Source: Pseudomonas reinekei | Lineage (GTDB): Bacteria; Pseudomonadota; Gammaproteobacteria; Pseudomonadales; Pseudomonadaceae | Length of the DNA stretch: 64,000 nt | NCBI RefSeq assembly: GCF_001945365.1 | Contig: NZ_MSTQ01000016.1 | Coordinates: forward strand, 1-64,000 | Direction of reading: 5' to 3' | Shown: piece after piece, positions 23,850 to 32,603 of the stretch | Numbering within the stretch: position 1 is the stretch's first letter | Layout of the letters: each line of letters opens with the position of its first letter | Translations under genes and position numbers: made by a program | The notes under the pieces: model-generated | The model's database searches: none | The model's input: only the letters and a program-made list of their open reading frames with translations | What the model was told of the DNA's origin: nothing

Positions 23850-25054
23850 GTTGCGCTCATTTGCGTTTGCAGTCGCGCAACCGGCCGTTCACGCACAGGC
23901 CAGTTCAGAGCAGCAGCGAACAGACTCAAAAGAATTGCTACCTGCCAAATCAAGTCATAGCTCCCGGTCCGGTCGTAAACCACCCCGCCCAACCAGCCAC
24001 CGAGGAACGAACCCAGCTGGTGAAACAGGAAAACAATCCCACCGAGCATGGACAAGTTTCGTACGCCGAACAAGGTCGCGACCGTGCCGTTGGTCAATGG
24101 CACCGTCGACAACCATAGAAAGCCCATCGCCATGCCGAACAGGTACGCCGTCGTCGTCGTCACCGGTGCCCACAGGAACAGCGCGATCACCACCGCCCGC
24201 AACAAATATAACCCGGTGAGCAACCGCGGCTTGGACATGCGCCCGCCCAGCCAGCCGGCTGTGTAGGTGCCGAAGATGTTGAACAAGCCGATCAGCGCCA
24301 GGACCGTTGTGCCGACGGTGGCCGGCAGATGCTGATCGACCAGATACGCCGGCAAATGCACGCCGATGAACACCACTTGAAAACCGCAGACAAAGAAACC
24401 GAACGCCAGCAGCCAGAATCCCGAATGAGAGCAGGCCTCGCGCAGTGCCTCCGAGAGGGTTTGATCATGACCGAGCACCGGTAATGGCTTGTCCTTGAGC
24501 ATGCTCACCAGCGGTACGATCAGCGCCACCAACAGGCCCAAGGCGAGCAGTGCCGCCGACCAGCCGAGCCAGCCAATCAAGCCGAGCGTGCCGGGCAACA
24601 TGGCGAACTGGCCGAACGAACCCGCGGCACTGGCGATACCCATGCCCATGCTGCGTTTCTCCGGCGGTACGGCCCGCCCGACCACGCCGAGGATCACCGA
24701 AAACGACGTGCCCGACAGGCCGATTCCGATCAACAGGCCCGCGCTCAACGACAACGTCACCGCCGAATCGGACAACCCCATGAACACCAGGCCCACGGCA
24801 TACAGGACGCCCCCAATCAGCACCACTTTCGCTGCGCCAAAGCGGTCGGCCAAGGCGCCGGTGAACGGCTGCGCCAGCCCCCAGATCAGGTTCTGCAGGG
24901 CGATGGCAAAGGCAAACACTTCACGCCCCCAGCCAAATTCGGCGCTCATCGGCGCCAGGAACAGCCCGAAACCATGTCGCACGCCCAGAGACAACGCAAG
25001 GATCAGCGCACTCCCCACCAAAACCCAACCGCATGTACGCCACATCGATGTCAT
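23846..25054 (-). CDS. MFS transporter
   Basis: 402 residues with twelve hydrophobic helices, starting at ATG 25054 with GGAG upstream. Major facilitator marks include GLAQPFTGALADRFGAAKVV between helices 2 and 3 and GTYTAGWLGGRMSKPRLL at the matching C-half loop. The overall pattern (GVRHGFGLFLAPMSAEFGW start) suits the monocarboxylate/oxalate-formate (OFA-like) branch. The promoter region holds the perfect palindrome GCGGGTATATACCCGC, matching the site before the upstream marR gene, so MarR control is likely. Substrate unknown. Confidence 0.87.
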   Translation of the reverse strand: MTSMWRTCGWVLVGSALILALSLGVRHGFGLFLAPMSAEFGWGREVFAFAIALQNLIWGLAQPFTGALADRFGAAKVVLIGGVLYAVGLVFMGLSDSAVTLSLSAGLLIGIGLSGTSFSVILGVVGRAVPPEKRSMGMGIASAAGSFGQFAMLPGTLGLIGWLGWSAALLALGLLVALIVPLVSMLKDKPLPVLGHDQTLSEALREACSHSGFWLLAFGFFVCGFQVVFIGVHLPAYLVDQHLPATVGTTVLALIGLFNIFGTYTAGWLGGRMSKPRLLTGLYLLRAVVIALFLWAPVTTTTAYLFGMAMGFLWLSTVPLTNGTVATLFGVRNLSMLGGIVFLFHQLGSFLGGWLGGVVYDRTGSYDLIWQVAILLSLFAAALNWPVRERPVARLQTQMSAT

Positions 25055-25069
25055 TCTTGTTCTCCGGTC

Positions 25070-25085
25070 GCGGGTATATACCCGC
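25070..25085. promoter_or_regulatory. Palindromic operator before the MFS gene
   Basis: GCGGGTATATACCCGC, a perfect 16-base palindrome overlapping a TATATA -10-like element, 15 bases before the MFS start. A near-identical site overlaps the marR promoter. Confidence 0.6.
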
Positions 25086-25106
25086 TTAAGATCGAACGAA
25101 CCGGCA

Positions 25107-25511
25107 TCAAGCCAGTTCGTCCAGCAACTTCAATAACGTTTCGCGCTTTTCGGCGCCCAGGCGATCGATCAATCGCTGCTGGGCTGCTTCCCACGCTGGC
25201 AAGGCCGCTTTCAGACGCTCGCCGCCGGCCTCGGTCAGCCTGACGATGCGATTGCGCATGTCCTCGCCCTCGACCAGCATCACCAACCCTTCGCCTTCCA
25301 GCACCCGCAGATTGCGTCCCAGGGTGCTGCGATCCAGCCCCATCGCTTCAGCGAGGGTAGAGATGCTCGGTTGATCCAACCGTTGCAGATTGCACAGCAA
25401 AGAATACTGCGCAACGTTGATCCCGAAGCCATCGAGAGCGCCGTCATAATGCCTGCTGACGCCACGGGCGGCGCGACGCAGGTTGATACATAAACATTGG
25501 GAATCAAGCAT
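25107..25511 (-). CDS. MarR-family transcriptional regulator
   Basis: 134 residues from ATG 25511. Winged helix: QPSISTLAEAMGLDRSTLGRNLRVLEGEGLV (recognition helix LDRSTLGRNLR) and the wing EDMRNRIVRLTEAG, with dimerising helices at both ends. No ribosome site precedes the ATG. A TTGATT-17-TATACA promoter would start transcription at or next to the ATG, so a leaderless message is plausible. The operator GCGTGTATATACCCGC lies over that promoter. With the matching site before the MFS gene, the regulator likely represses itself and the transporter until a ligand binds. Confidence 0.88.
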   Translation of the reverse strand: MLDSQCLCINLRRAARGVSRHYDGALDGFGINVAQYSLLCNLQRLDQPSISTLAEAMGLDRSTLGRNLRVLEGEGLVMLVEGEDMRNRIVRLTEAGGERLKAALPAWEAAQQRLIDRLGAEKRETLLKLLDELA

Positions 25512-25514
25512 GAT

Positions 25515-25530
25515 GCGTGTATATACCCGC
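25515..25530. promoter_or_regulatory. Palindromic operator in the marR promoter
   Basis: GCGTGTATATACCCGC, one mismatch from the perfect palindrome at 25070-25085, overlapping the predicted -10 of marR and ending four bases before its ATG. Autoregulation is inferred. Confidence 0.6.
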
Positions 25531-25577
25531 GAGTGTGTTAAATCAAGTTTCCTGAGCTTCGGAGGCTGATAGATTGC

Positions 25578-25599
25578 CATCGCGAGCCTGCTCGCGATG
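25578..25599. repeat. REP-like palindrome
   Basis: CATCGCGAGC-CT-GCTCGCGATG between cobS and marR. It is a REP core without a partner copy and may mark the 3' end of the cob transcript. Confidence 0.65.
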
Positions 25600-25625
25600 A
25601 GGGCGAAACCGCCAGCGCAGAACAA

Positions 25626-26357
25626 TCAGACCAGTGCCAAGCCCACAAGCATCGCAACTTCCAGCAATTCCAGCAACGCCCCCGCCGTGTCGCCGGTCGT
25701 CCCGCCAAGACGTCGCAGCATTAGCTGCCGCAGCCAGACAAACGCGGCAACCGCCACTACCAGCGCCATAACACCACCGACACCGGCGATCAACACACAC
25801 GCCAGGGCGCTGACCGCCAGCACTTGCTTGCCCGCCGATCGCGGCAAATGATCAGCCAGCGCCTGCCCCAAACCACCGGCGCGCACATAGGGCGTGGTCA
25901 GGAATAACCCCAGCAACGCCCCCCGCCCAATCAACGGCACGATGATCAACGCGACTGCGTACTCTTGCTCGATCAACGCCAGCAATGCAGTGAACTTGAG
26001 CAACAGCACCAGTACCAGCGCAACGACCGCAATCGGCCCGCTGCGCGGATCTTTCATGATCGTCAGCGTGCGCTCGCGATCACCAAAGCCTCCGAGCCAG
26101 GCATCGGCACTGTCGGCCAAACCGTCAAGATGCAGCGCACCACTGAGCAACACCCAGACCGCCAGCAACAGCGCGGCATGCAGTAGCAAAGGCGCGCCGA
26201 GCAACAGCCAGTTCAACGCCCACAGAATGACGCCGAACAACAATCCCACCAACGGATAGAACAGCAGCGAACGCCCAAGCTCCCGGGGCGCCGGCATGCC
26301 CGGCAGACGAATCGGCAGGCTGCTCAGGAATTGCAGGGCGATCCAGAACGGCAGCAT
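25626..26357 (-). CDS. cobS: Adenosylcobinamide-GDP ribazoletransferase (cobalamin synthase)
   Basis: 243 residues with six to eight membrane helices. Family marks: LQFLSSLPIRLPG at the start, SGALHLDGLADSADAWLGG (metal-binding Asp residues) and MKDPRSGPIAVVAL. CobS (CobV in the Pseudomonas naming) joins adenosylcobinamide-GDP and alpha-ribazole(-phosphate) at the inner membrane, the last assembly step of the pathway. Last gene of the ten-gene riboswitch-led operon, two bases after cobC. Confidence 0.95.
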   Translation of the reverse strand: MLPFWIALQFLSSLPIRLPGMPAPRELGRSLLFYPLVGLLFGVILWALNWLLLGAPLLLHAALLLAVWVLLSGALHLDGLADSADAWLGGFGDRERTLTIMKDPRSGPIAVVALVLVLLLKFTALLALIEQEYAVALIIVPLIGRGALLGLFLTTPYVRAGGLGQALADHLPRSAGKQVLAVSALACVLIAGVGGVMALVVAVAAFVWLRQLMLRRLGGTTGDTAGALLELLEVAMLVGLALV

Positions 26358-26359
26358 GC

Positions 26360-26935
26360 TCAGATCACTTCCCTTAACCCACCGTCGGCGTCAACCGACA
26401 GCGAGAACAGCGCACCATGGCCGACTTCGACGTTTAACAATTGCTCGCGGGGCATCCCCCGCGCCTGCGCCAGCAACAAACGCATGACACCGCCGTGGCT
26501 GATCAGCAGCACGCGTTCACCGACGTACGTCGACTGCAAACGCGCCACGGCCGTCCGTACCCGCAGCGAAAAATCCGCAACCGGCTCGCCTTGTGGCGGG
26601 GTAAACGAATACGGATCAGCCCAAAACAAACCCAGGGCTTCGGCGTCGGTTTTCATCAACGCGGCAGCGCTCTGCCCTTCCCAGGCGCCGAAATGCAGTT
26701 CCTGCAGATCTTTTTCCAGGGCGACCGGAACGCCCAATTGCCCACCGAGTTCTTGCGCAAACCGCGCACATCGCTGCAACGGCGAACTCACCAACCGATC
26801 CCAAGGCCCCTGCGCGAGCACCGCCTCGCGCATCTGCTGCCATCCTTTTTCAGTCAGCGCGTCGTCGAGGCTGCCACGCAAACCGCCACCGAGTTCGGTT
26901 TCGCCATGGCGCAACAGGTCCAGGTGCAAGGTCAT
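26360..26935 (-). CDS. cobC: Alpha-ribazole phosphatase (histidine phosphatase family)
   Basis: 191 residues. It is a phosphoglycerate-mutase-like histidine phosphatase: LLRHGETELGGGLRGSLDD (RHG motif, catalytic His), VSSPLQRCARFAQEL, LQELHFGAWEG and LLISHGGVMRLLL (second His). The position between cobT and cobS assigns it to alpha-ribazole-5'-phosphate (or adenosylcobalamin-5'-phosphate) dephosphorylation in lower-ligand assembly. Its ATG overlaps the stop of cobT (ATGA). Confidence 0.92.
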   Translation of the reverse strand: MTLHLDLLRHGETELGGGLRGSLDDALTEKGWQQMREAVLAQGPWDRLVSSPLQRCARFAQELGGQLGVPVALEKDLQELHFGAWEGQSAAALMKTDAEALGLFWADPYSFTPPQGEPVADFSLRVRTAVARLQSTYVGERVLLISHGGVMRLLLAQARGMPREQLLNVEVGHGALFSLSVDADGGLREVI

Positions 26936-27987
26936 GCCGGGCGATCCGCCACTGCGGCCTCGGCGAAGGTCGCCATTTGCCCATGGAGATCACAAGCCAG
27001 TCGCAGCAACGGCACCGCCAACGCGGCACCGCTGCCCTCGCCCAGACGCAGCCCGAGGTCGAGCAGCGGTTCGGCGCCCAGGGTTTCGAGCACATGCCGA
27101 TGACCCGGCTCGGCACCGCGATGCCCAAACACCAGCCACTGACGGCAATCGGGATTCAAACGCACCGCGACCAATGCCGCGACACTGCAAATGAACCCGT
27201 CCACCAGCACCGCGACACCTTCCTGCGCACAGGCCAGATAAGCACCGACCAACGCCGCCATTTCAAAACCGCCAAGGTTGAACAGGGTCTGCAAGGCATC
27301 GCCACGCTGAGCCGTATGCATCGCCAACGCCCGCTCGATCACCTGCGCCTTATGGCTGACGCCCGCTGCATTCAAACCGGTGCCCGGCCCGGTCAGGTGC
27401 ATGACCGGGCAATCGAGCAAGGCACAGGCCAAAGCGCTGGCAGCGGTGGTGTTGCCGATGCCCATCTCACCCCCGATAAACAATTGCACGCCCGTTGCGA
27501 CAGCTCGCAACACGCTGTCGCGACCGGCCTGCATAGCGAGTTCACCCTGGACCTGAGTCATCGCCGGGCCCAGGACGAAATTCGCCGTGCCCGGGCCGAT
27601 GTTCAAATGACGCACGCCCGGCAGGTCCAACGAAGGCGTTACCGTGCCGAGATCGACCACTTCCAGCGAAGCGCCCAACTGCCGCGCCAACACGCTGATC
27701 GCCGCTCCACCATTGACGAAGTTATGCAACATTTGCCCGGTGACTTCCTGGGGGAACGCCGACACCCCTTCGGCCACCACGCCATGGTCCCCGGCAAAAA
27801 TCGCGATCCAGACCCGATCCAGGTTTGGCTTGACCTGCCCTTGCAGGCCGGCCAGTTGCACCGCTACCGACTCGAGTTGACCGAGGGAACCGGCCGGTTT
27901 GGTCAACTGCTGCTGCCGGGCATGCGCCTGTTCGAGCACTTGAGTGTCGATCGGTTTGCACGGGGCCAGCCACCAGGATGGGGTCAT
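26932..27987 (-). CDS. cobT: Nicotinate-nucleotide-dimethylbenzimidazole phosphoribosyltransferase
   Basis: 351 residues from ATG 27987 (MTPSWWLAPCKPIDT; AAGGA eight bases upstream), full length. CobT marks: LTKPAGSLGQLESVAVQLAG, IFAGDHGVVAEGVSAFPQ, GGAAISVLARQ, GEMGIGNTTAASAL and the catalytic Glu near the C-terminal GLRLGEGSGAALAV. It transfers phosphoribose from nicotinate mononucleotide to 5,6-dimethylbenzimidazole made by BluB in the same operon. Known as CobU in older Pseudomonas naming. Overlaps cobU by ATGA. Confidence 0.96.
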   Translation of the reverse strand: MTPSWWLAPCKPIDTQVLEQAHARQQQLTKPAGSLGQLESVAVQLAGLQGQVKPNLDRVWIAIFAGDHGVVAEGVSAFPQEVTGQMLHNFVNGGAAISVLARQLGASLEVVDLGTVTPSLDLPGVRHLNIGPGTANFVLGPAMTQVQGELAMQAGRDSVLRAVATGVQLFIGGEMGIGNTTAASALACALLDCPVMHLTGPGTGLNAAGVSHKAQVIERALAMHTAQRGDALQTLFNLGGFEMAALVGAYLACAQEGVAVLVDGFICSVAALVAVRLNPDCRQWLVFGHRGAEPGHRHVLETLGAEPLLDLGLRLGEGSGAALAVPLLRLACDLHGQMATFAEAAVADRPA

Positions 27988-28505
27988 AACGCAGTTCCTT
28001 TCAGAGTCAGGGGCAGGCCGGCAACGGTCAGGACGACGCGCTGACACCGTTCGGCCAGAGCTTGATGCAGCCAACCGGCTTCATCGACATAACGGCGAGT
28101 CAATTCGCCCAGCGGCACGACACCCATTCCGGTCTCGTTGCTGACAAAAATGATTTCACCCGGCAGCGATGCCAGGCAATCGAGCAAGGCATCCCGTTCG
28201 GCGCCCAGGCGCTCGACGTCGTCGAGCATCAACAAGTTGGTCAGCCACAGCGTCAGGCAATCCACCAGCAGGCAATGATCGACGCGGGCGTGTTGACGCA
28301 GGACGCGGGCGAGTTCGAGCGGTTCTTCGATCAGCGCCCATTCGGCTGGGCGACGGGCGCGGTGATGGGCGACCCGCTCGTTCATTTCGCCGTCCAGGGG
28401 TTGGCTGGTGGCGATGTACGTCACCGACAATTGGCTGTCAGTCGCCAGTTTTTCGGCCAGACGACTTTTGCCGGAGCGGGCGCCGCCGAGGATCAGTTGC
28501 AGCAT
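27984..28505 (-). CDS. cobU: Adenosylcobinamide kinase / adenosylcobinamide-phosphate guanylyltransferase
   Basis: 173 residues. P-loop GGARSGKS at residues 7-14, then YIATSQPLDGEMNERVAHHRARRP with the guanylylated His region, LLVDCLTLWLTNLL and FVSNETGMGVVP, all CobU signatures. It phosphorylates adenosylcobinamide and then attaches GMP, making the CobS substrate. It is CobP in Pseudomonas naming. A REPIN-like element separates it from cobQ, so translation here is not coupled to cobQ. Confidence 0.96.
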   Translation of the reverse strand: MLQLILGGARSGKSRLAEKLATDSQLSVTYIATSQPLDGEMNERVAHHRARRPAEWALIEEPLELARVLRQHARVDHCLLVDCLTLWLTNLLMLDDVERLGAERDALLDCLASLPGEIIFVSNETGMGVVPLGELTRRYVDEAGWLHQALAERCQRVVLTVAGLPLTLKGTAL

Positions 28506-28539
28506 GGTTTATTCCTTAACATCTTCGGTGAAGCACCTG

Positions 28540-28606
28540 GGCTCCCACAGTGATCTGGATTGACATGAACCCTGTGGGAGCGAGCTTGCTCGCGATAGGG
28601 CCGGCA
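28540..28606. repeat. REP doublet between cobQ and cobU
   Basis: CCTGTGGGAGCGAGCTTGCTCGCGAT at 28570-28595, with a partial inverted copy GGGCTCCCACAG at 28539-28550. It sits inside the cob operon, where it could tune expression of the last four genes relative to the first six. Confidence 0.8.
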
Positions 28607-28614
28607 AGGCCAGC

Positions 28615-30066
28615 CTAAATCCCGCAGAGCTCACGCAGCAACGAGGTGTCCAAATGCTTCTCCACCAAATCCGCCAACCGCTCGATATCGCGCTCGCGCA
28701 ACCCGTGGTAATCCACCTCCTGCACCGCCTGCAAACCCGCCCAACGCAACAGCGCACTGCAGGCCGCCGGTGACTCGAACAGGCCATGCAGATACGTGCC
28801 GAAAATCTGCCCGTCGTCGCTCTGGGCACCGTCGCACCGACCATCATCGAGCTGCACCGCGGCATTTTCCAGCGCCGGCCCGGTGGTCACCCCAGCGTGA
28901 ATTTCATAGCCGACGACTTCAGCATTCTCCAGCGCCAGGCGCCCGCGCACATTGCGCAGTTGCTTGTCCTGTTCCAGCTGCGTTTCAAATGCCAGCAAGC
29001 CCAGTCCGGCGCTGGAGCCCGGTGCACCTTCCAGGCCCAACGGGTCGTGCACCTGCTCGCCGAGCATTTGCAAGCCGCCGCAGATACCCAACACTTTTCC
29101 GCCATAGCGCAAATGTCGGGCTATTGCTGTTTCCCAGCCGTTGGTGCGCAGATACGCGAGATCACTGCGCACACTTTTCGAGCCGGGCAAGATCATCAGG
29201 TCGGCGGGAGGAATGGCCTGGCCGGGGCCGATGAATTGCAGATCGACTTGCGGGTGCAGGCGCAGCGGATCGAAGTCGGTGTGGTTGCTGATGCGCGGCA
29301 GCACTGGCACCACCACTTTCAGGACCTGCTCGGCCTTGTCGGTCTGGCGCTGATCGATGCCATCTTCGGCCTCCAGATGCAGGTCCATCACATAAGGCAG
29401 GACACCGATCACCGGTTTGCCGGTGCGCGCTTCAAGCCAGTCGAGACCGGGTTGCAACAGGGCAATGTCGCCACGAAAACGATTGATGATGAAGCCTTTG
29501 ACCCGTGCCTGCTCGCTCGGTGACAGCAGCTCCAGCGTACCCACCAGATGCGCGAAGACCCCGCCACGGTTGATGTCGGCGATCAGCAGCACCGGGCAGT
29601 CCACCGCTTCGGCGAAGCCCATGTTGGCGATGTCGCCAGCACGCAGATTGATTTCAGCCGGCGAGCCCGCGCCTTCCACCATCACCACCGGATACGCCGC
29701 GCTCAACCGTTGGTGCGAGGCCAGCACCGCTTGCATCGCGATGGCTTTGTAGTCGTGATAGGCCACGGCATTCATCGTCGTGACCGCCCGGCCATGGATG
29801 ATCACCTGAGCGCCCGTGTCGCTGTTGGGCTTGAGCAGTACCGGGTTCATGTCGGTGTGAGGTTCGAGAAACGCCGCCTGAGCCTGCACCGCTTGCGCGC
29901 GACCGATTTCGCCACCGTCGGCAGTCACCGCACTGTTGAGCGCCATGTTCTGCGGCTTGAACGGCACCACGCTCACCCCCTGACGCGTGACCCAACGGCA
30001 CAGCGCCGTCACCAGGGTACTTTTACCGGCATCGGAGGTGGTGCCCTGCACCATCAACGTGGTCAT
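28615..30066 (-). CDS. cobQ: Cobyric acid synthase
   Basis: 483 residues from ATG 30066 (MTTLMVQGTTSDAGKST; AAGGA seven bases upstream). N-terminal dethiobiotin-synthetase-like ATPase with TTSDAGKST P-loop and PQNMALNSAV; C-terminal class I glutamine amidotransferase with VLGICGGLQMLG (nucleophile Cys) and TYLHGLFES (His). CobQ amidates the b, d, e and g carboxyls of adenosylcobyrinic a,c-diamide using glutamine and ATP. Its start overlaps the stop of cobD (ATGA). Confidence 0.96.
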   Translation of the reverse strand: MTTLMVQGTTSDAGKSTLVTALCRWVTRQGVSVVPFKPQNMALNSAVTADGGEIGRAQAVQAQAAFLEPHTDMNPVLLKPNSDTGAQVIIHGRAVTTMNAVAYHDYKAIAMQAVLASHQRLSAAYPVVMVEGAGSPAEINLRAGDIANMGFAEAVDCPVLLIADINRGGVFAHLVGTLELLSPSEQARVKGFIINRFRGDIALLQPGLDWLEARTGKPVIGVLPYVMDLHLEAEDGIDQRQTDKAEQVLKVVVPVLPRISNHTDFDPLRLHPQVDLQFIGPGQAIPPADLMILPGSKSVRSDLAYLRTNGWETAIARHLRYGGKVLGICGGLQMLGEQVHDPLGLEGAPGSSAGLGLLAFETQLEQDKQLRNVRGRLALENAEVVGYEIHAGVTTGPALENAAVQLDDGRCDGAQSDDGQIFGTYLHGLFESPAACSALLRWAGLQAVQEVDYHGLRERDIERLADLVEKHLDTSLLRELCGI

Positions 30067-31055
30067 GGATGTTCCTTGGTAAAGGCACTGAATGCGGCGT
30101 CGAGACGCGCCCAATCGGCTTCATCGCCCGGCAAGCCGAAACGCAGGCTGCTGTTATGTATGAACAGGCGCAGCAGAATGCCGCGCCGGGCCATGAACTC
30201 GTGGAGTTCCTCGGCGCGATCCGTGATCAGCCACTGAAACAGCGCACAACCGCCCTGCGGCTTGAAGCCGTGGTGTTCGAGCAGCGCCGCCAACCGCTCA
30301 CTGGCCTCTTCGGCGCGTATGCGTTGTTGCGTTTGGCCTTCGGTGTCGCGCAGGCACGTTTGGCCCAACACCCGGGTCGGGCCACTCACGGCCCACGGCC
30401 CCACTTGCTCGGCGAGCAATTTGAGCAACTTGCGCTCGGCCAGCACAAACCCCAGACGCACACCGGCCAAGCCAAAAAATTTGCCGAACGAACGCAGCAC
30501 GATCAAACCGACTTGGTGAGCAAATGGCGCAAGGCTCAAGTGCGGCGTGGTGTCCATGAATGCTTCGTCCACTACCAACCAGCCACCGCGCTGCGCCAGA
30601 CGCGCGTGCCAGTCCAGCAATCGGCCGGGCGTCAGGTTCAGGCCCGTGGGATTGTTCGGGTTGACCACCACCAGTATGTCGAGGCTGTCGACAAAGAAAT
30701 CGACTTCCTGCTCCAGCACTTCACGCACGATGTAACCATTGCGCCGCCAGGCTTCGGCATGTTCGGCGTAACACGGCGACAACACGCCGACCTTGCCGGC
30801 CCGACGCAAACGCGGCAGCAACTGGATGGCCATTTGCGAACCGGCCACCGGCAATGCCTGCAAAGTGCCGTAATAATCGCAAGCGGCCTGCTCCAGGCCG
30901 TCATCGGTTTCCGGCAACCGCGCCCACGCCCGCAACGGTATTTCAGGGACAGGAAACGGCCAGGGCGCGAGGCCACTGGACAGATCGAGCCAATCGGCTT
31001 CCTCGATGCCGTATTCGAACGCCGCCTTGCGCAACCGGCCACCGTGTTCAAGCAT
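30063..31055 (-). CDS. cobD: L-threonine-O-3-phosphate decarboxylase
   Basis: 330 residues, fold-type I PLP enzyme. Marks: LDLSSGLAPWPFPVP (substrate loop), VVVNPNNPTGLNL, WLVVDEAFMD, and SFGKFFGLAGVRLG with the PLP lysine. It makes (R)-1-amino-2-propanol phosphate, the linker attached to cobyric acid by CbiB. In Pseudomonas naming this gene is cobC, which should not be confused with the phosphatase at 26360. It overlaps cbiB by eight bases. Confidence 0.92.
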   Translation of the reverse strand: MLEHGGRLRKAAFEYGIEEADWLDLSSGLAPWPFPVPEIPLRAWARLPETDDGLEQAACDYYGTLQALPVAGSQMAIQLLPRLRRAGKVGVLSPCYAEHAEAWRRNGYIVREVLEQEVDFFVDSLDILVVVNPNNPTGLNLTPGRLLDWHARLAQRGGWLVVDEAFMDTTPHLSLAPFAHQVGLIVLRSFGKFFGLAGVRLGFVLAERKLLKLLAEQVGPWAVSGPTRVLGQTCLRDTEGQTQQRIRAEEASERLAALLEHHGFKPQGGCALFQWLITDRAEELHEFMARRGILLRLFIHNSSLRFGLPGDEADWARLDAAFSAFTKEHP

Positions 31056-31956
31056 AAAATTCAGCCCCCACGCAGAGAATCAGCAGCCATAACCATACCC
31101 CGCGCTGGACCAATTGCCAGCCTCGGTCGATGGCGTCGGCATCCGCCGGCACGCCTTCGCCCAGTTGCGGACGCTCATGCAGTTCGCCGTGATAAATCGC
31201 CGGCCCGCCCAATTCGACGCCCAGCGCCCCCGCCCCCGCCGCCATCACCGGACCGGCATTCGGACTGTCCCAGGTCGGGCCCTGTGTACGCCAGCATTTC
31301 AAGGCCAGCCGGGTTTTACCCAGCAGCGCGTAGGTCAACGCCACCAGCCGCGCAGGCATGTAATTGAGCACGTCATCGATCTTCGCCGCTGCCCAGCCGA
31401 AACGCTCGAAGCGTTCGTTGCGATAGCCCCACATCGCATCCAGCGTATTGCTCAACCGGTAGAGCACCACGCCCGGCGCTCCGGCCACGGCAAACCAGAA
31501 TAATGCGGCGAACACCGCATCGCTGCCGTTCTCCAGCACCGATTCGGTGGCGGCACGGGCAACTTCAGTTTCATCCAGCTCACTGGTTTTACGGCTGACC
31601 AGATAGCTCACGCGTTTGCGTGCTTCTTCAAGATCATTGCTGCGCAGGGCTTTCGCCACAGACTCGACGTGTTCACCGAGGCTGCGCATGCCGAGGGCGC
31701 AATACAGCGCGAGAATCTCGACGATCCAGCCGACATAAGGCGCCCAGGAAAATGCCGTGGCCAACAATGTCAGCGGCAACACGGCGATCACCCATGCAGT
31801 GACCCCATGACTGCGCCAACCACGGCCACCGCCGTTGAAACGTTGCTCGATGCGCTCGGCAAAACGGCCGAACGCCACCAGCGGATGCCAGCGTTTGGGT
31901 TCGCCCAGCAGCGCATCCAGCGCAACCGCGGCGACACTCAACAACGCCACACTCAT
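31048..31956 (-). CDS. cbiB: Adenosylcobinamide-phosphate synthase (CbiB)
   Basis: 302 residues from ATG 31956, chosen because it overlaps the bluB stop by ATGA. An integral membrane protein with LDALLGEPKRWHPLVAFGR at the N-terminus, the typical DxxxGDPxxxHPV-like block of CbiB, a cytoplasmic loop (ARKRVSYLVSRKTSELDE) and GSDAVFAALFWFAVAGAPG. It amide-links aminopropanol phosphate to cobyric acid at the membrane. Known as CobD in Pseudomonas naming. Confidence 0.94.
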   Translation of the reverse strand: MSVALLSVAAVALDALLGEPKRWHPLVAFGRFAERIEQRFNGGGRGWRSHGVTAWVIAVLPLTLLATAFSWAPYVGWIVEILALYCALGMRSLGEHVESVAKALRSNDLEEARKRVSYLVSRKTSELDETEVARAATESVLENGSDAVFAALFWFAVAGAPGVVLYRLSNTLDAMWGYRNERFERFGWAAAKIDDVLNYMPARLVALTYALLGKTRLALKCWRTQGPTWDSPNAGPVMAAGAGALGVELGGPAIYHGELHERPQLGEGVPADADAIDRGWQLVQRGVWLWLLILCVGAEFYA

Positions 31957-32603
31957 TGACTCACTCCCCAATAATTTTCATACAACATTTCACTCAGCGG
32001 ACGCGCCTGCGCCCAGCCATCGAGCACCAGCATCGGCGCCGGATAGAATGCCTTGACCGGCCCCAGGCACAGGATCGCCAATGGCTTGGCACCCGCGGGC
32101 AAGCCCAACAGGTCCGCGAGCGCTTGCGGTTCGAACAATGAAACCCAACCCATGCCCAAACCTTCGGCACGGGACGCCAGCCAGAGGTTCTGGATCGCGC
32201 AGGACAACGACGCCAGGTCCATTTCCGGCAACGTTCGACGCCCGAAGATATGCCGCTCGCGATCCTCCATCAGTGCAGCCACCAGCACCTCGGCACAGTC
32301 GTTGATGCCTTCGACCTTGAGCTGCATGAATTCGTCGGTGCGCTCGCCGAGGGCTTCGGCGGTGCGGATGCGCTCGTCTTCCACCAGCGCCTGGATCTTG
32401 CCGCGCAAATCGCGATCGCTGATGCGGATGAAACGCCAGGGCTGCATCAGGCCAACGCTGGGCGCCTGATGCGCGGCTTCGAGTAAACGCCGAAGCAACT
32501 CGGGCTCGACCGTGCCCCCGCTGAAGTGGCGCATGTCGCGGCGTTCGGCGATGGCGCGATAAACCGCTTCGCGTTCGGCGTCGGAAAAGGCGTTGTCAGT
32601 CAT
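31953..32603 (-). CDS. bluB: 5,6-dimethylbenzimidazole synthase
   Basis: 216 residues, flavin-destructase of the nitroreductase fold. Marks: RRDMRHFSGGTVEPELLRRLL, AAHQAPSVGLMQPWRFI, CAIQNLWLASRAEGLGMGWVSLFEP. BluB breaks down FMNH2 with O2 to give the B12 lower ligand, which implies aerobic cobalamin synthesis. Its ATG overlaps the stop of cobB by ATGA, even though a REPIN has been absorbed into the cobB 3' end, so coupling is preserved. Confidence 0.94.
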   Translation of the reverse strand: MTDNAFSDAEREAVYRAIAERRDMRHFSGGTVEPELLRRLLEAAHQAPSVGLMQPWRFIRISDRDLRGKIQALVEDERIRTAEALGERTDEFMQLKVEGINDCAEVLVAALMEDRERHIFGRRTLPEMDLASLSCAIQNLWLASRAEGLGMGWVSLFEPQALADLLGLPAGAKPLAILCLGPVKAFYPAPMLVLDGWAQARPLSEMLYENYWGVSQ

